From NCBI RefSeq assembly GCF_000802225.1, contig NZ_JTDI01000001.1:1037489-1101488 (forward strand): a stretch of 64,000 nucleotides of DNA, read 5' to 3'. This DNA is from Novosphingobium malaysiense. Its GTDB lineage: Bacteria > Pseudomonadota > Alphaproteobacteria > Sphingomonadales > Sphingomonadaceae. Of the stretch, positions 8,738 to 17,815 are shown piece after piece. The position numbers were made by a program, and so were the translations under genes. The notes beneath the pieces are model-generated. The model did not search any database. It was given only the letters and a program-made list of their open reading frames with translations, and was not told the origin of the DNA. Position 1 is the first letter of the stretch; every line of letters starts with the position of its first letter.

Positions 8738-11269
8738 TCACTTCCCAACCGGCCTGATCGTTCCGAGCTGGACGGCGCCCTCGGCGTCCTTGGGAATGTC
8801 GATCAGGTACGTCGATTTCTTCTCGTCCAGCATCTCCAGACGCCATTGCCCCGGGGCCAGTCCGGTTGCGCCGAAACGGCCCTGGCGGTTCGTGAACATG
8901 GTCACCGGCGGATTTTCAGGATGGGCCACCTCGGTAGCCTTGCCGGCGACCAGCGACACCGGCTGCCCGTCCTCGTCGATCATCTCGCCGATTGCAGTGT
9001 AGTGGTAGTCCGATCCTACCGTCAGCTTGTAACCGCTGCGATAGCCCGGGAAAACCTTGAAGGACCCCAGACCGATATCGACGCCGGGAGGCGCTTCGGG
9101 CACGTCGACCGGGATCGTCCGCTCGGCGTAGGACGACAGGCTCGGCATTGTCGCCGCGCCCAGTTCCCCACTGTTGGCCGCATAGCCGAATGGCGTCGGT
9201 TCGACCACGACATCGGCGTTCTTGAGGCTCTCGTGCGGCTCGACGATGGCAAAGCTGTCATAGATCGGCCGACCGATCGCCACGGCCCCGTCTGCCACCG
9301 CGATCGAGGTGCCGATGCGGAAATTGGTCCGCTGACCCAGGTCGGTGCCGAAATCGCGTGAGAAAGTGCCGTAATGGCTGACGCCGAGTTCTGCGCGGTT
9401 GGAAAAGTAGTTGGCGTTGACGCTGACGTCGGAACCGAAATCGGACCGCTCGATGTCTGCCGATACATTGTAACTGCCCACGCCGGTGCCGTGGATGGTC
9501 TGGAAGGAACTGCGCACGCGGTTGTCGCGGGAATCGTATTCGGTGCGCACGCTGGAGGACTGGCCCAGCCGGATCGTCAGCGTCGCAAAGGCGCTGACTT
9601 CCTTGCCTCGCGAATCCTCCTGAAAGCGCGCCTCGGCGGTCAGGTTGGCGCGCGGCGACAGGCGCCAGCCGGCGAGCAGGCGATAATTGTGCAGGTCGGG
9701 ATTGTCGCCGCGCCCCTTCGAAAAGCGCGCATCGACACCGGCGTAGAAGCCGGAACTGAACGCATGGGTATAGCCGCCGCCGACTTCGTACTTGTAGGGG
9801 TTGTCCGCGAGGAAGAACGTTACCGGCGCAAAGCGGCGGCTGCGATGCTCCGCGAACAGGTTGAAGGTGTCGGCCTGTCCGTCGTTGTGCTGGATGAGCC
9901 TCTGGAAGGTGGCCTGGACGGCAAAGCCCTCACCCATCCCGCGGGTGTGGCTGAATGCCGCGCTGGCCCCCAGGGTACCGATCGAGGACCCGACCACCGC
10001 CTCCAGCCCACCCATCTGGATGTCCTTGTCGGCCTGGAAGTTCGCACCGAGCGTCAGGTTCTCGTTGATACCGCGGCGGTAGAAGCCCGATGTGATCCAC
10101 TCGTCGGTGTAGTGCGGCCCCTTCAGGCCCAGCGGCGCCTTCACGCCGGCATAGAAGCCAAATTCGCTCAATCCCTTCGCGAGCTGCGTCTGGTCGACGA
10201 AAATGTTGAAACGCAGCACTTCGGTGCGCCCGGTGTCGTCGAGCACGTTGAGGCGGATGTCGTTGGCACCCTGGGCAAACGGAAAGTCGCGCAGGTTGTA
10301 GTTGCCCGGCGCAAGCTGGAGGCGGCGCACCTGCGAGCCGTTGACCAGCACTTCGACCGTCGAAGGTCTCTCGAGCGTGAAGGTGCGATCCCCGCGCGGA
10401 CGGATGATCATCTGGGGGTTCAACACGCTGTAGGAGCGGTAGACCGAGAGGCCCGCGATATCGGGCGAGGTCTGGAAGCTGCGGGACTGCACCTGCAGGT
10501 CGCCGGCAGAAAACCGGACGAGATCGTCCATGTCATCGTAGACCAGCCGGCTGCCCAGCCGCTGGAAATCGGGACCATAGCTCCCCGGCGACCAGATCGC
10601 GTCTGTCTCCGCCACCACCCCGCCTGCGCGTGTTGCGCCGTTAAGCAGGAACACGGGCTCGTTGAACCCGGTGTCGACCCCCGATTCGACAAGGTCGACC
10701 GAGCCGCGGACGTTGAGATAGGCACTGAACCCGGCCGGTTTGGCGAACGTGCCGATTGCGGAACGGTCCAACGCCGATACCGAAAGCCGCCGCGAGGCGC
10801 GCATCTCCACCGCAATGCGAAAATGCAGTTCCAGCGTGCGCGGGTCGTAGTCGATACCGATTCCCGCCGGGACGACGTCGCCCGGGCCGATAGTAGTCTT
10901 TCCCGCCAGGTTCGCGCGCAGCGCATCCAGGACCTGGGGGTCGAGTACGTCGGCCAGCAGTTGCAGGATGCGATCTGCGGGAAAGCTGAGGGAATCGTCA
11001 GGTCCGATCGTCAGCGGCACGTCGCCCAGATAGGCTGCGCCATCACGGGCCGGGACCGTGAGCAGGATCGCCCTGCCGGTCGGGTTGAGCCGCTGCGCCC
11101 GCGCCGGCGGCGCACTGGGCGGCACCGGCGGCGCAGCCGCCAGAGTGACCTGCGCATCCGAACCGGGTATCGGCTGTTCCGCAGCTGCAGCATAGGCATT
11201 GCCTGCAGATGCCAGCGCTACCGCGCTGGCGCCCGTAAGCAGACCGACCCGGATTCCCCCCCTAGTCAT
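8738..11269 (-). CDS. Fimbrial outer-membrane usher (CsuD-like)
   Basis: 843 residues with a signal peptide and a proline-rich N-terminal linker. It has the usher architecture: N-terminal periplasmic domain, a 24-strand beta-barrel with the middle/plug region (SPDIAGLSVYRSYSVL, PRGDRTFTLERPSTVEVLVNG), and two C-terminal periplasmic domains (residues about 700-843, including TVGSDYHYTAIGEMIDEDGQ and FGATGLAPGQWRLEM). The protein forms the outer-membrane pore that receives chaperone-subunit complexes and polymerises the pilus. The start ATG at 11269 lies 3 bp after the chaperone stop; the gene sits between chaperone and tip, as in Csu-type loci. Confidence 0.9.
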   Translation of the reverse strand: MTRGGIRVGLLTGASAVALASAGNAYAAAAEQPIPGSDAQVTLAAAPPVPPSAPPARAQRLNPTGRAILLTVPARDGAAYLGDVPLTIGPDDSLSFPADRILQLLADVLDPQVLDALRANLAGKTTIGPGDVVPAGIGIDYDPRTLELHFRIAVEMRASRRLSVSALDRSAIGTFAKPAGFSAYLNVRGSVDLVESGVDTGFNEPVFLLNGATRAGGVVAETDAIWSPGSYGPDFQRLGSRLVYDDMDDLVRFSAGDLQVQSRSFQTSPDIAGLSVYRSYSVLNPQMIIRPRGDRTFTLERPSTVEVLVNGSQVRRLQLAPGNYNLRDFPFAQGANDIRLNVLDDTGRTEVLRFNIFVDQTQLAKGLSEFGFYAGVKAPLGLKGPHYTDEWITSGFYRRGINENLTLGANFQADKDIQMGGLEAVVGSSIGTLGASAAFSHTRGMGEGFAVQATFQRLIQHNDGQADTFNLFAEHRSRRFAPVTFFLADNPYKYEVGGGYTHAFSSGFYAGVDARFSKGRGDNPDLHNYRLLAGWRLSPRANLTAEARFQEDSRGKEVSAFATLTIRLGQSSSVRTEYDSRDNRVRSSFQTIHGTGVGSYNVSADIERSDFGSDVSVNANYFSNRAELGVSHYGTFSRDFGTDLGQRTNFRIGTSIAVADGAVAIGRPIYDSFAIVEPHESLKNADVVVEPTPFGYAANSGELGAATMPSLSSYAERTIPVDVPEAPPGVDIGLGSFKVFPGYRSGYKLTVGSDYHYTAIGEMIDEDGQPVSLVAGKATEVAHPENPPVTMFTNRQGRFGATGLAPGQWRLEMLDEKKSTYLIDIPKDAEGAVQLGTIRPVGK

Positions 11270-11272
11270 ACC

Positions 11273-12022
11273 CTACCTGTCGAAACTGAACGATGCCTCG
11301 AGGCTGCCTTCTGCCGTTGGCAGTTCTACCGGCACCGTGATCTTGCGCTCCTGGCCACTTCCGATCAGCCCGAAACCCATGGTCTGCTGAATTTCGGCGG
11401 CCGAAAGCGACTTCGAGAAGATCTGCTTGCCGGCAGCGTCCTTCTCCACGATCCGCAAATGGCCGTTGGAAAGGTACCCGTACGTGGCGGCGTCGTTGCG
11501 GATCTGCAGCACCGGAACCGGCTTGCCGGCTGCATTGCTGCCGATCTGCGCGCTGTCGATAGCGAAATCGGGTTTGACGCCGCTCGGTCCGACGCTGACC
11601 AGAACCTGGAAATTGTAGAGGATCTGAATAGCCGACTGCCCCTCGGGCAACTTCACCGGCAACTGCGCCACGGTGATGTAGTAGTGGTGGCTCTTCTCGA
11701 GATCGGGATTGCCAACATACTGCACACGGAACGACTGGGTCTGCCCCGGCGGTATCAGCGCCTGCGGCGGAAAGACCAGCAGGTCGCCCGGATCCTCGCC
11801 GGTCTGCTTGACCCCGTCCGCTGTCATTTCGAGCTCCTGGATGGTGAGCTCTACCGGCAAGTCGCTGGTGAAGGTATTTTCGACGGTCAGGACTTGCGAC
11901 ATGCCCTTGCCCGAGGTCTGCAGGTCGATGACAACCGGCTGGACCGTCATCGCCGTGGCCACCGGGATCGGGGCAACGACGGCGCAAAGCGCGGTCAGGG
12001 CAAGTCGTGCAATCTTCTTCAC
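11273..12022 (-). CDS. Periplasmic pilus chaperone (CsuC-like, PapD superfamily)
   Basis: 249 residues from a GTG at 12022, chosen because GGAGG lies six bases upstream and a signal peptide starts immediately; the open frame runs a further 276 bp upstream without a usable site. Domain 1 shows MTVQPVVIDLQTSGKGMSQV and the proline-rich strand before PPGQTQSFRVQYVG, a PapD-type chaperone signature; domain 2 ends with EASFSFDR. It folds pilin subunits by donor-strand complementation and delivers them to the usher encoded 3 bp downstream. Confidence 0.9.
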   Translation of the reverse strand: MKKIARLALTALCAVVAPIPVATAMTVQPVVIDLQTSGKGMSQVLTVENTFTSDLPVELTIQELEMTADGVKQTGEDPGDLLVFPPQALIPPGQTQSFRVQYVGNPDLEKSHHYYITVAQLPVKLPEGQSAIQILYNFQVLVSVGPSGVKPDFAIDSAQIGSNAAGKPVPVLQIRNDAATYGYLSNGHLRIVEKDAAGKQIFSKSLSAAEIQQTMGFGLIGSGQERKITVPVELPTAEGSLEASFSFDR

Positions 12023-12053
12023 CAGGATCCTCCCAAAGGTATCGTACGCCGGA

Positions 12054-12638
12054 TCAGTTTGCCGGAATGAGTTCGACGACGATGGAATCGTTGTATTGCC
12101 CCGCCACCAGCGGCCCACCGCCCGCCGGGGTCGATATCCGTATTGCCAGATCTCCGCGAGCAGGATCGCTCGACTGAATCGTCGCTGCGCCGGCATCGCT
12201 CTGCCTGGCAATGGCGTTGCCTGCCCAGTCGATGCCGACGGTATAGGCAAGGAACTCGCTGAAGCCGCCGCCGCTGCCGGCAGTGCTCGCGCCGCCACGC
12301 TGCAGGCCGCCGTTGGCGCTGCGCACGACCACCGAATGCGAGCCGTTGCATACGACCGGAAAGTCCAGCTCGATCGAACTGGCCCGCGCCTGTGCGGTCT
12401 CGTTGTCCACGAGCTGGGTAATGGTCACCTGTCCGCTTCCGATCGTGTCGGCGGCGAACGTGGCGTTCTGCGCATTGCTCGCCCGCGGTGCGCTGATCAC
12501 GCAGGCGGCCGGGGCGTCGCCGACGAGATAGAGCTGCTCCAGCCCCGGATCGGTCGCCTGCGCCTGTGCCGCCGAGGCACCGAGCGAGAATGCGGCAACC
12601 ATGGCCGAAGCGGAAAGCAGACGGGTCAGGCCACGCAT
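12054..12638 (-). CDS. Spore coat U domain pilus subunit (7th subunit gene of operon)
   Basis: 194 residues from the ATG at 12638 whose first bases overlap the preceding gene's TGA (TGATG). A signal peptide (LLSASAMVAAFSLGASAAQAQ) is followed by a beta-sandwich with cysteines in AACVISAP and FPVVCNGSH, typical of SCPU-type pilins with one disulfide, and a C-terminal donor strand (GQYNDSIVVELIPAN). It is most like its immediate upstream neighbour rather than the four subunits further up. It is the last subunit before the chaperone and could be a minor or adaptor subunit. Confidence 0.75.
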   Translation of the reverse strand: MRGLTRLLSASAMVAAFSLGASAAQAQATDPGLEQLYLVGDAPAACVISAPRASNAQNATFAADTIGSGQVTITQLVDNETAQARASSIELDFPVVCNGSHSVVVRSANGGLQRGGASTAGSGGGFSEFLAYTVGIDWAGNAIARQSDAGAATIQSSDPARGDLAIRISTPAGGGPLVAGQYNDSIVVELIPAN

Positions 12639-13240
12639 CACCGGGGCTCCAGGAAGATCCGCAGCGTGTCGGCGTAGGCGCCGGCCAGCAACGGGGCATT
12701 GACGTCGACGTTGGATGCGCCCTCGGCGATCTCCAGGCTCACGCGCAGGTCGCCCGCGGCTGGCTCGTCGATATTCGTCACCTGCTGTGCGATCCTGCGC
12801 ACCTTGCCGTCGGTGTAGAGCTTCGAATTGGTGCCATCCCAGCTTACGCTGGCCTCGTAGGGCACGGCATAGGCGAAACCGGAGGCGGTAGCGCTGATCC
12901 GGCCATCGGTAGGCCAAAGGCCGTTGTTTTCCGATTCGATGCGCAACTGGTGAGGGAAGTTGCACACGGCGTCGAACGAGACGGTCGCGCTTGCAGCCCG
13001 GGCTGCGAGCGTCTGCGGATCGGTGAACTGCAGGATGCGCACGGTATTCCCGTCAATCCCGCCGACATTGACCAGCGAACCCGACTGCAGGCGCGGGTTC
13101 TGAATGGTGCAGACCTGGGGTGCGCTCCCGGTAACCGGCAGTGTCTTGCTGGCAACGCTCGACTGCGCGGCAACGGGAGAGGCGATCAGCCCCCCGGCAC
13201 AGCATGCGATCGCCATGGCAAGGTTACGGCCGGCACCCAT
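12638..13240 (-). CDS. Spore coat U domain pilus subunit (6th subunit gene of operon)
   Basis: 200 residues with a signal peptide ending near PVAAQS. Cysteines at QVCTIQNP and DAVCNFPHQL are spaced as in the downstream neighbour, giving one probable disulfide. The end ADTLRIFLEPR is a typical terminal beta strand. The residue pattern FAYAVPYEASVSWDGTNSKL parallels FLAYTVGIDWAGN in the next gene, so these two form a subfamily. The start lies 1 bp after the stop of the upstream subunit gene, consistent with one polycistronic message. Confidence 0.75.
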   Translation of the reverse strand: MGAGRNLAMAIACCAGGLIASPVAAQSSVASKTLPVTGSAPQVCTIQNPRLQSGSLVNVGGIDGNTVRILQFTDPQTLAARAASATVSFDAVCNFPHQLRIESENNGLWPTDGRISATASGFAYAVPYEASVSWDGTNSKLYTDGKVRRIAQQVTNIDEPAAGDLRVSLEIAEGASNVDVNAPLLAGAYADTLRIFLEPR

Positions 13241-13241
13241 C

Positions 13242-13805
13242 TCAATTGGCCGCCGTCAGCGTCACCGTGACCGAGCCCTGGTAGTCGGTATCGGAGACCA
13301 TGCGCAGCGTATCGCCGCCGCCGGTGGAGAAATTGCTCAGGGCCACCGCGATATCGCCGGTGAAGGCCGTATCACGCGTTTGCATGGCAGCGGAATTGGT
13401 CGTCGCGGCCGTGTCGAAACTTGCCGGTGTCGTGGTCCAGCCGCTGGCCGTGGCGACGTAGTTCACCGTGCGCGAAAAGCCGGCGGGCGGCGTTGCCGTG
13501 GCATTCTGCGCGGTCATGGCCGTGGCGGCGATCTCGATGGTGCTGCGGGTGGAGCAGAACGAGCCGGTGATAACCTGGTCCGGTGCCGACAGGTCGGTCC
13601 GGAGCAAGCCGGTAGCCGTGTCGGTCAGAACCCCCAGGTCGAACGTACCGTCGCCGGTCAGGGTCCCGCCCGTGCACAGGGCCGGCACGTTGCCGGTCAC
13701 GGCGAACTCCTTCGTCGAGCTGTCCGTAGCCGACTGCGCGGAAGCGGCCGCGGGCAAAGCCGCCAAAGCCAGCATCGATGCGGTGATGAAAATGCGCATG
13801 ATCAT
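13242..13805 (-). CDS. Spore coat U-like pilus subunit (5th subunit gene of operon)
   Basis: 187 residues with a signal peptide ending around ALPAAASAQS. Cysteines fall in PALCTGG and GSFCSTRS. The mature sequence is Thr/Ala/Ser-rich with alternating hydrophobic strands and ends in DYQGSVTVTLTAAN, the 'Y-x-G-x-V-x-V-x-L' terminal strand shared by the next three genes upstream. These four (13242-15560) look like tandem paralogues and are probably the polymerising shaft subunits. Confidence 0.75.
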   Translation of the reverse strand: MIMRIFITASMLALAALPAAASAQSATDSSTKEFAVTGNVPALCTGGTLTGDGTFDLGVLTDTATGLLRTDLSAPDQVITGSFCSTRSTIEIAATAMTAQNATATPPAGFSRTVNYVATASGWTTTPASFDTAATTNSAAMQTRDTAFTGDIAVALSNFSTGGGDTLRMVSDTDYQGSVTVTLTAAN

Positions 13806-13812
13806 TACCCCG

Positions 13813-14382
13813 TTAATCGGCTACAGTCGCGGGGCCGAGAGTAACCACGACCGTTCCACTGTAGCTACCCGCCACCAGAAGGGAATCCCCCGGCACGGTG
13901 AATTCGGAAAGCGTCACGCCGATATCGGCGATCTTGGGCAACGGCTGGGTGGTCCCGGTCCCGCTGGCCGAAGCCCCAGTACCATCGCCCAGGGCAGCGG
14001 TGGTGGCCGCCGCGTCCCCCGTTGCCCAGCCGGTCGCCCGTGCCGTGAAGTTTACTGCACGAGCGAAACCGGCCTGGAGAGGAGAGGCATCGTTGGAGAC
14101 CAGGGCGACGGCATCGACGGTCACCGCAGAACCGGCGAAGTTGCAGAAGCTGCCCGGCAGGTTCACGGTCTGCGCAGCCAAGGTGTCGATGCGCCCAGCC
14201 CGCGATCCCGAAGTTGCAGCCATCTGGCCCAGGTCCACCGTCGCGCTGGACGGATCGCCGAGGATGCAGATCGAAGCGACGCGCCCGTCGATGGCAACGT
14301 TACCGGTATCGCTGACCTCAGCGAAGGCCGTTGCCGGAACGGCTGCGAGAACGACTGCGCAAAGACCTGTCAGCTTCCTCAT
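13813..14382 (-). CDS. Spore coat U-like pilus subunit (4th subunit gene of operon)
   Basis: 189 residues with a signal peptide (LTGLCAVVLAAVPATAFA). The layout is the same as its neighbours: GNVAIDGRVASICILGDPS near the mature N-terminus, a second cysteine in LPGSFCNFAGS, and the closing strand GSYSGTVVVTLGPA. The segment ARAVNFTARATGW corresponds to SRTVNYVATASGW in the gene below, supporting duplication. The gene is seven bases upstream of the next subunit. Confidence 0.75.
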   Translation of the reverse strand: MRKLTGLCAVVLAAVPATAFAEVSDTGNVAIDGRVASICILGDPSSATVDLGQMAATSGSRAGRIDTLAAQTVNLPGSFCNFAGSAVTVDAVALVSNDASPLQAGFARAVNFTARATGWATGDAAATTAALGDGTGASASGTGTTQPLPKIADIGVTLSEFTVPGDSLLVAGSYSGTVVVTLGPATVAD

Positions 14383-14433
14383 CGGTTCATATCTCCAGTT
14401 CGTACGGACAAGCCGGGCCCACTCCGGCCACCA

Positions 14434-14955
14434 TCAGGTCGTGGGCGAGAGGACGACCTCGACGCTGCCGGAATAGCCGCCTGCCACCAGCAGGCCGGTT
14501 GCCGACGAGTTCGACAGTGTCACCTGGACGTCGCCGCTGAACATGTTCACGTCTGCGGCCGCGCCGGGCAGCGCATCGGTGCTGTCATCGGTGGCATCGA
14601 CGCTGTTGGCATTGGCCGTGGCGCTGTAGTCCACGCGGTTGGTGAACCCGGTGGCCGCAGTGGCGCCATTGGTGAGGGCATTAGCCTGCACCGTCATGGT
14701 CGCCGCAGTGCTGTTGCACCAGCCGACGAGGGTAGCGCTCTTGCCGTCCACCTTGCTGGTGTCGAGAGTACCGGCACTGTTTCCGGTACCGCTCTGCGCC
14801 ATTTCACCCAGCGAAATCGTTGCGCTTGGTGTCGTGAACAGGCAGCGTGCCGCGACCGAACCGTCGATGCTGACAGTGCCCGTCGCGTCTTGCGCCGAGG
14901 CCGGGCTGGCCAGCAGGGCCAGCGGCGCGGCGGCGAGGATCAGGTGATTGCGCAT
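14434..14955 (-). CDS. Spore coat U-like pilus subunit (3rd subunit gene of operon)
   Basis: 173 residues from the ATG at 14955, preceded by gggaag; an in-frame ATG at 14970 would add five residues. A signal peptide is followed by GTVSIDGSVAARCLFTTPSA, a second cysteine in LVGWCNSTAA, and the end GGYSGSVEVVLSPTT. It is clearly paralogous to the genes on both sides, with the shared pattern (G/D)-V-x-I-x-G-x-V-A-x-x-C at the mature N-terminus. Probable structural pilin. Confidence 0.75.
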   Translation of the reverse strand: MRNHLILAAAPLALLASPASAQDATGTVSIDGSVAARCLFTTPSATISLGEMAQSGTGNSAGTLDTSKVDGKSATLVGWCNSTAATMTVQANALTNGATAATGFTNRVDYSATANANSVDATDDSTDALPGAAADVNMFSGDVQVTLSNSSATGLLVAGGYSGSVEVVLSPTT

Positions 14956-14987
14956 TGCATGTCTTCCCATCTTCTTACGGTGGCCGA

Positions 14988-15560
14988 TCAGGCGCCCGGC
15001 GCGATGACGACGACGATCTGCCCGGTATATGTCGGACTGGCGACCAGCAGGTCCGTGGCGTTGTTCGTACGGAAGTTGCTGGCGCTGATCGTGATGTTGT
15101 CGCCGCCGTTGTTGGCCAGGCGATCGCCGATTGTAGTCGCCGCGAAGGCACCGCCGGCCGAGTCGGACGAGAAATCCGCCGAGCCACCCACAGTCACGAC
15201 GTGGACATCGGCCTGGTAGTCGATGCTGTTGTCATAGCCGGTTGCAGCGGGCGCCGCGGTTGCCAGCGGTGTCGCAGTGATGGCGATCGTCGGGTTGGGC
15301 GTGGTGCAGACGACACGGGTCGAGAGCGCCGATCCGCCGATGGTGCTGAACGAACTGGCCAGATCCGTGCGCATCGTGCCATCGGCTTGGGCCAGTTCAC
15401 CCAGGGCCACGGTCGTCCCGAACGTGCTGCCCGATCCAGGCAGGACGACGCACTTGTCGGCAACCGAACCGGTGATGTCCACCGTTCCCGTCACGTCCGC
15501 CAGGGCGGGCGTAGCAACGGCGGTCGAGGCCGCCAGAGCCAACAATGCCAACTTCCTCAT
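14988..15560 (-). CDS. Spore coat U-like pilus subunit (2nd subunit gene of operon)
   Basis: 190 residues with a signal peptide (LALLALAASTAVATPALA). The mature N-terminus GTVDITGSVADKCVVLPGSG matches the paralogous pattern of the next three genes. The second cysteine is in TRVVCTTPNP. The end TYTGQIVVVIAPGA is the terminal beta strand. An 87-bp gap separates it from the first subunit gene upstream, larger than other gaps in the operon, so an internal promoter or processing site is possible. Confidence 0.75.
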   Translation of the reverse strand: MRKLALLALAASTAVATPALADVTGTVDITGSVADKCVVLPGSGSTFGTTVALGELAQADGTMRTDLASSFSTIGGSALSTRVVCTTPNPTIAITATPLATAAPAATGYDNSIDYQADVHVVTVGGSADFSSDSAGGAFAATTIGDRLANNGGDNITISASNFRTNNATDLLVASPTYTGQIVVVIAPGA

Positions 15561-15647
15561 TTCACTTCTCCTCTTCGAACCGGGTCGCCCCGATCCATTC
15601 GCGTCTCCCGCGCCCGAAGGCCTGCGGGTATTCCCAATTCCGCCTCG

Positions 15648-16295
15648 TCAGGAGGCGGGTGAAATTGTCACCGTCAGCGTGTCGCTGTAGGTCCCCGAAA
15701 CGAGCATGTCGGTTCCCGCATAGGCCGGCGCGCCGACCTCGATATAGGATCCGTTCTGGTCGTAGGAGCGGGACACCAGCAGTCCGTTGGATGCCGATGC
15801 GGTGCCATTGAAATCGCAAGTAGATCCCGAAATGCCCTGCTCGATCTGCGCGACCGGGCACGTGCTCGTCACCGTGCTGTCATCGGCCACGACATTGAGC
15901 GAAACCGTATAGGGAGCCCTGTCGGTGTAGCCGGTCGAACCGGCCCCGACACCCGCTGCCAGCGCGCCATTCTGCGATGAGACGGCGATGCGCCAGGGCG
16001 CGGTGCATTCCGCGACGAAGGGAACCTGCCCTGACCACGCGGACGTGTCGATCGCGCCCGCGTTCACGGTACCGTTCGGCGCGCCATTGGCAGCAAAGCC
16101 GCAACGTCCGCCGATCGAGGCCATCACATCGATGTTGATGGTCGCCGATGCGGGTCCCAGACCCGGCGCTACCGGATCCGGATAATATGCGGTCACCGGA
16201 GTGGTCGAAGCCAGCGCCGGCGCGCACCATGCTGCCACGCTCATGGCAAGAGCCATGCTCAGCAGTCGGTTTGAATGGCCCCCACGCATCTTCAT
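15648..16295 (-). CDS. Spore coat U domain pilus subunit (1st subunit gene, probable major pilin)
   Basis: 215 residues from the ATG at 16295, chosen because the 21 upstream residues are polar and the signal peptide (LLSMALAMSVAAWCAPALA) begins shortly after. This is a canonical spore-coat-U domain with four cysteines (GRCGF, AECTAP, TSTCPVA, GSTCDFNG), unlike the two-cysteine paralogues below it. It ends in YSDTLTVTISPAS, the CsuA/B-type donor strand. First position in the operon and the SCPU match suggest the main shaft subunit. The operon promoter should lie in the 0.7 kb upstream. Confidence 0.8.
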   Translation of the reverse strand: MKMRGGHSNRLLSMALAMSVAAWCAPALASTTPVTAYYPDPVAPGLGPASATINIDVMASIGGRCGFAANGAPNGTVNAGAIDTSAWSGQVPFVAECTAPWRIAVSSQNGALAAGVGAGSTGYTDRAPYTVSLNVVADDSTVTSTCPVAQIEQGISGSTCDFNGTASASNGLLVSRSYDQNGSYIEVGAPAYAGTDMLVSGTYSDTLTVTISPAS

Positions 16296-16994
16296 GTTCG
16301 AACGCCCCGGCGCCCCCCTGTCGCGCTGCCGCAACGGCACCGCATGCATCTTCAACAAACCGCGTCCATTGCCGCACTGAACGGTCGACGCCCCCGGTAA
16401 CGGGTTGAGAACTTGCCTTTTACTGGCACCTGTTAGCTAACTGCACCCGGCGCCGATAACCTTTGATTGAGGTCAAGTCCATGCAGCCAAATAGGCGTAA
16501 TCAACAGATTAGAGTACGTCCGCGTAGCGGGTGTCGCGAATTGGTACGGTTAACTCGGGTTAAGTTACGCTTAGCCTCAGTCGACTTGCCTGTCGAAGTC
16601 GACACGCTGGCGCTCCACAGATGCTGCCAGTCCAATTTTCGCGCCTGAAAGAAGAGCGCATGAGGCGATTTGAACCCACCAACGAATACGCATGATTTTC
16701 AATGATATCCGGGGAGTCCTGGCTCCGCATCGACTTGCTGCGGATTTCATTCCAAGCGTGGCCCGGGGGGGGAACCGGACGGCCTTGCGGCAGGGCGCAC
16801 CCGCAGCCGTGGCATCTGGTCCGTGGCCACATGATTGTTTTGCACGACGAAATCCGCCGGGCTCCGATCGAGCATCACGCCGCTTCACCGGGGCGAATCC
16901 CGCTTCCTTTTAGAAGTGCAGGATTCGCAAATTTCCGCAAAGGTTGTAGCAACCTGGACCGCGGCCAGGCTGCCCGAAGGGAGTAGGGACAGAC
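16296..16994. promoter_or_regulatory. 0.7-kb divergent intergenic region upstream of the pilus operon
   Basis: No convincing gene is seen here. It separates the leftward pilus operon from the rightward lycopene-cyclase-like gene. A perfect 10-bp palindrome GTTAGCTAAC lies at 16432-16441, and two GGTTAA copies sit ten bases apart (16548-16553 and 16558-16563), one helical turn. These are candidate regulator-binding sites; no -35/-10 pair was assigned with confidence. Confidence 0.35.
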
Positions 16995-17672
16995 ATGACG
17001 GATTTCGATCTCGCGATCATGGGGCAGGGCATTTTGCCCGGGATCGTCGCGCTGCGGCTGCTCGCTGTCGGCGGGCATACGCGCGTGCTCCTCATTACGG
17101 CGGACGAAGAGGTCGGAGGTCGGGGCCTGGAACTGATCCTCGTCGATCGGCTTGCGGGACCGGTGCGCGACCTGATCGATCCGATGATCGTTCGCGAATG
17201 GCCCGGCTGTTATCTCGATCGCGGGGACGGCCCCGTGCAAAGCGACGAACGCACGGTGCTCGTCGACCCGGTACAGGTCTGGCTTGAATTGTCGGCGCGG
17301 CTCGATCCTGCCGCTATCGTGACCGCGTGCGACGAGGTGGAACGCGCGGGCCGCTTCATGCGGTGGCGGCGAGGACATGCCTTTGTCGATCGCGTCATCG
17401 ATCTGGAGCAATGGACGGGACAGCCGGCCGAAACGCGCATTGTCGGCGCCGACGCAGTCGAGCATCTCGACCTTCCGATCATCTCGGACCCGGCATGCCC
17501 ATCCGAAAGAACGGGTGCCTACCAGTGCATTCCGCTTGGCGATGAACGCATGGCAATACGCAACTGGACGCCGCCGGCACGCGCAAGCCAAGGGGAAACC
17601 GACCTTGGCGGCGGGTTCCTTGCCACCAGCCCGGATGTCTACGGCCTCCTCAACGGGATCGGGTCTGCATAG
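16995..17672 (+). CDS. Short lycopene-cyclase-like flavoprotein
   Basis: 225 residues. It opens with FDLAIMGQGILPGIVALRLL, a G-x-G-x3-G dinucleotide-binding fold, followed by EEVGG (FAD ribose region), LIDPMIVREWPGCYL (matching the 'L.PLVVHRWPGYEV' block of bacterial lycopene beta-cyclase CrtY) and, near residue 160, LDLPIISDPACPSERTGAYQ then C-I-P-L-G-D-E, aligning with the 'PVLMDA...GYRFFYVLPL' block. The usual GGNHTW catalytic-region motif is replaced by GGRGLE, and the protein ends about 160 residues short of a normal cyclase (about 385). It may be a degenerate or specialised CrtY relative. A TetR regulator follows. Confidence 0.55.
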   Translation: MTDFDLAIMGQGILPGIVALRLLAVGGHTRVLLITADEEVGGRGLELILVDRLAGPVRDLIDPMIVREWPGCYLDRGDGPVQSDERTVLVDPVQVWLELSARLDPAAIVTACDEVERAGRFMRWRRGHAFVDRVIDLEQWTGQPAETRIVGADAVEHLDLPIISDPACPSERTGAYQCIPLGDERMAIRNWTPPARASQGETDLGGGFLATSPDVYGLLNGIGSA

Positions 17673-17815
17673 GCACGCGCCGGCGGCGATGGAAACCGGG
17701 TCGCCGCCCGCCTTGTCCCGAGCACCCAGCCATTCCCGGTGCCAGGTTTCCTGCAGCAGCGTTGTGCGTCGTTTCCAAGCCCACTAGGATCGCGCGAACC
17801 GGGGATCGCTCATTC

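Noticed and set aside
9374..12070. An 898-codon plus-strand open frame across the usher and chaperone
   Set aside because: It is antisense to genes with clear usher and chaperone signatures; its composition (Arg/Val/Gly/Asp/His rich) is typical of a GC-rich shadow frame and it has no domain.
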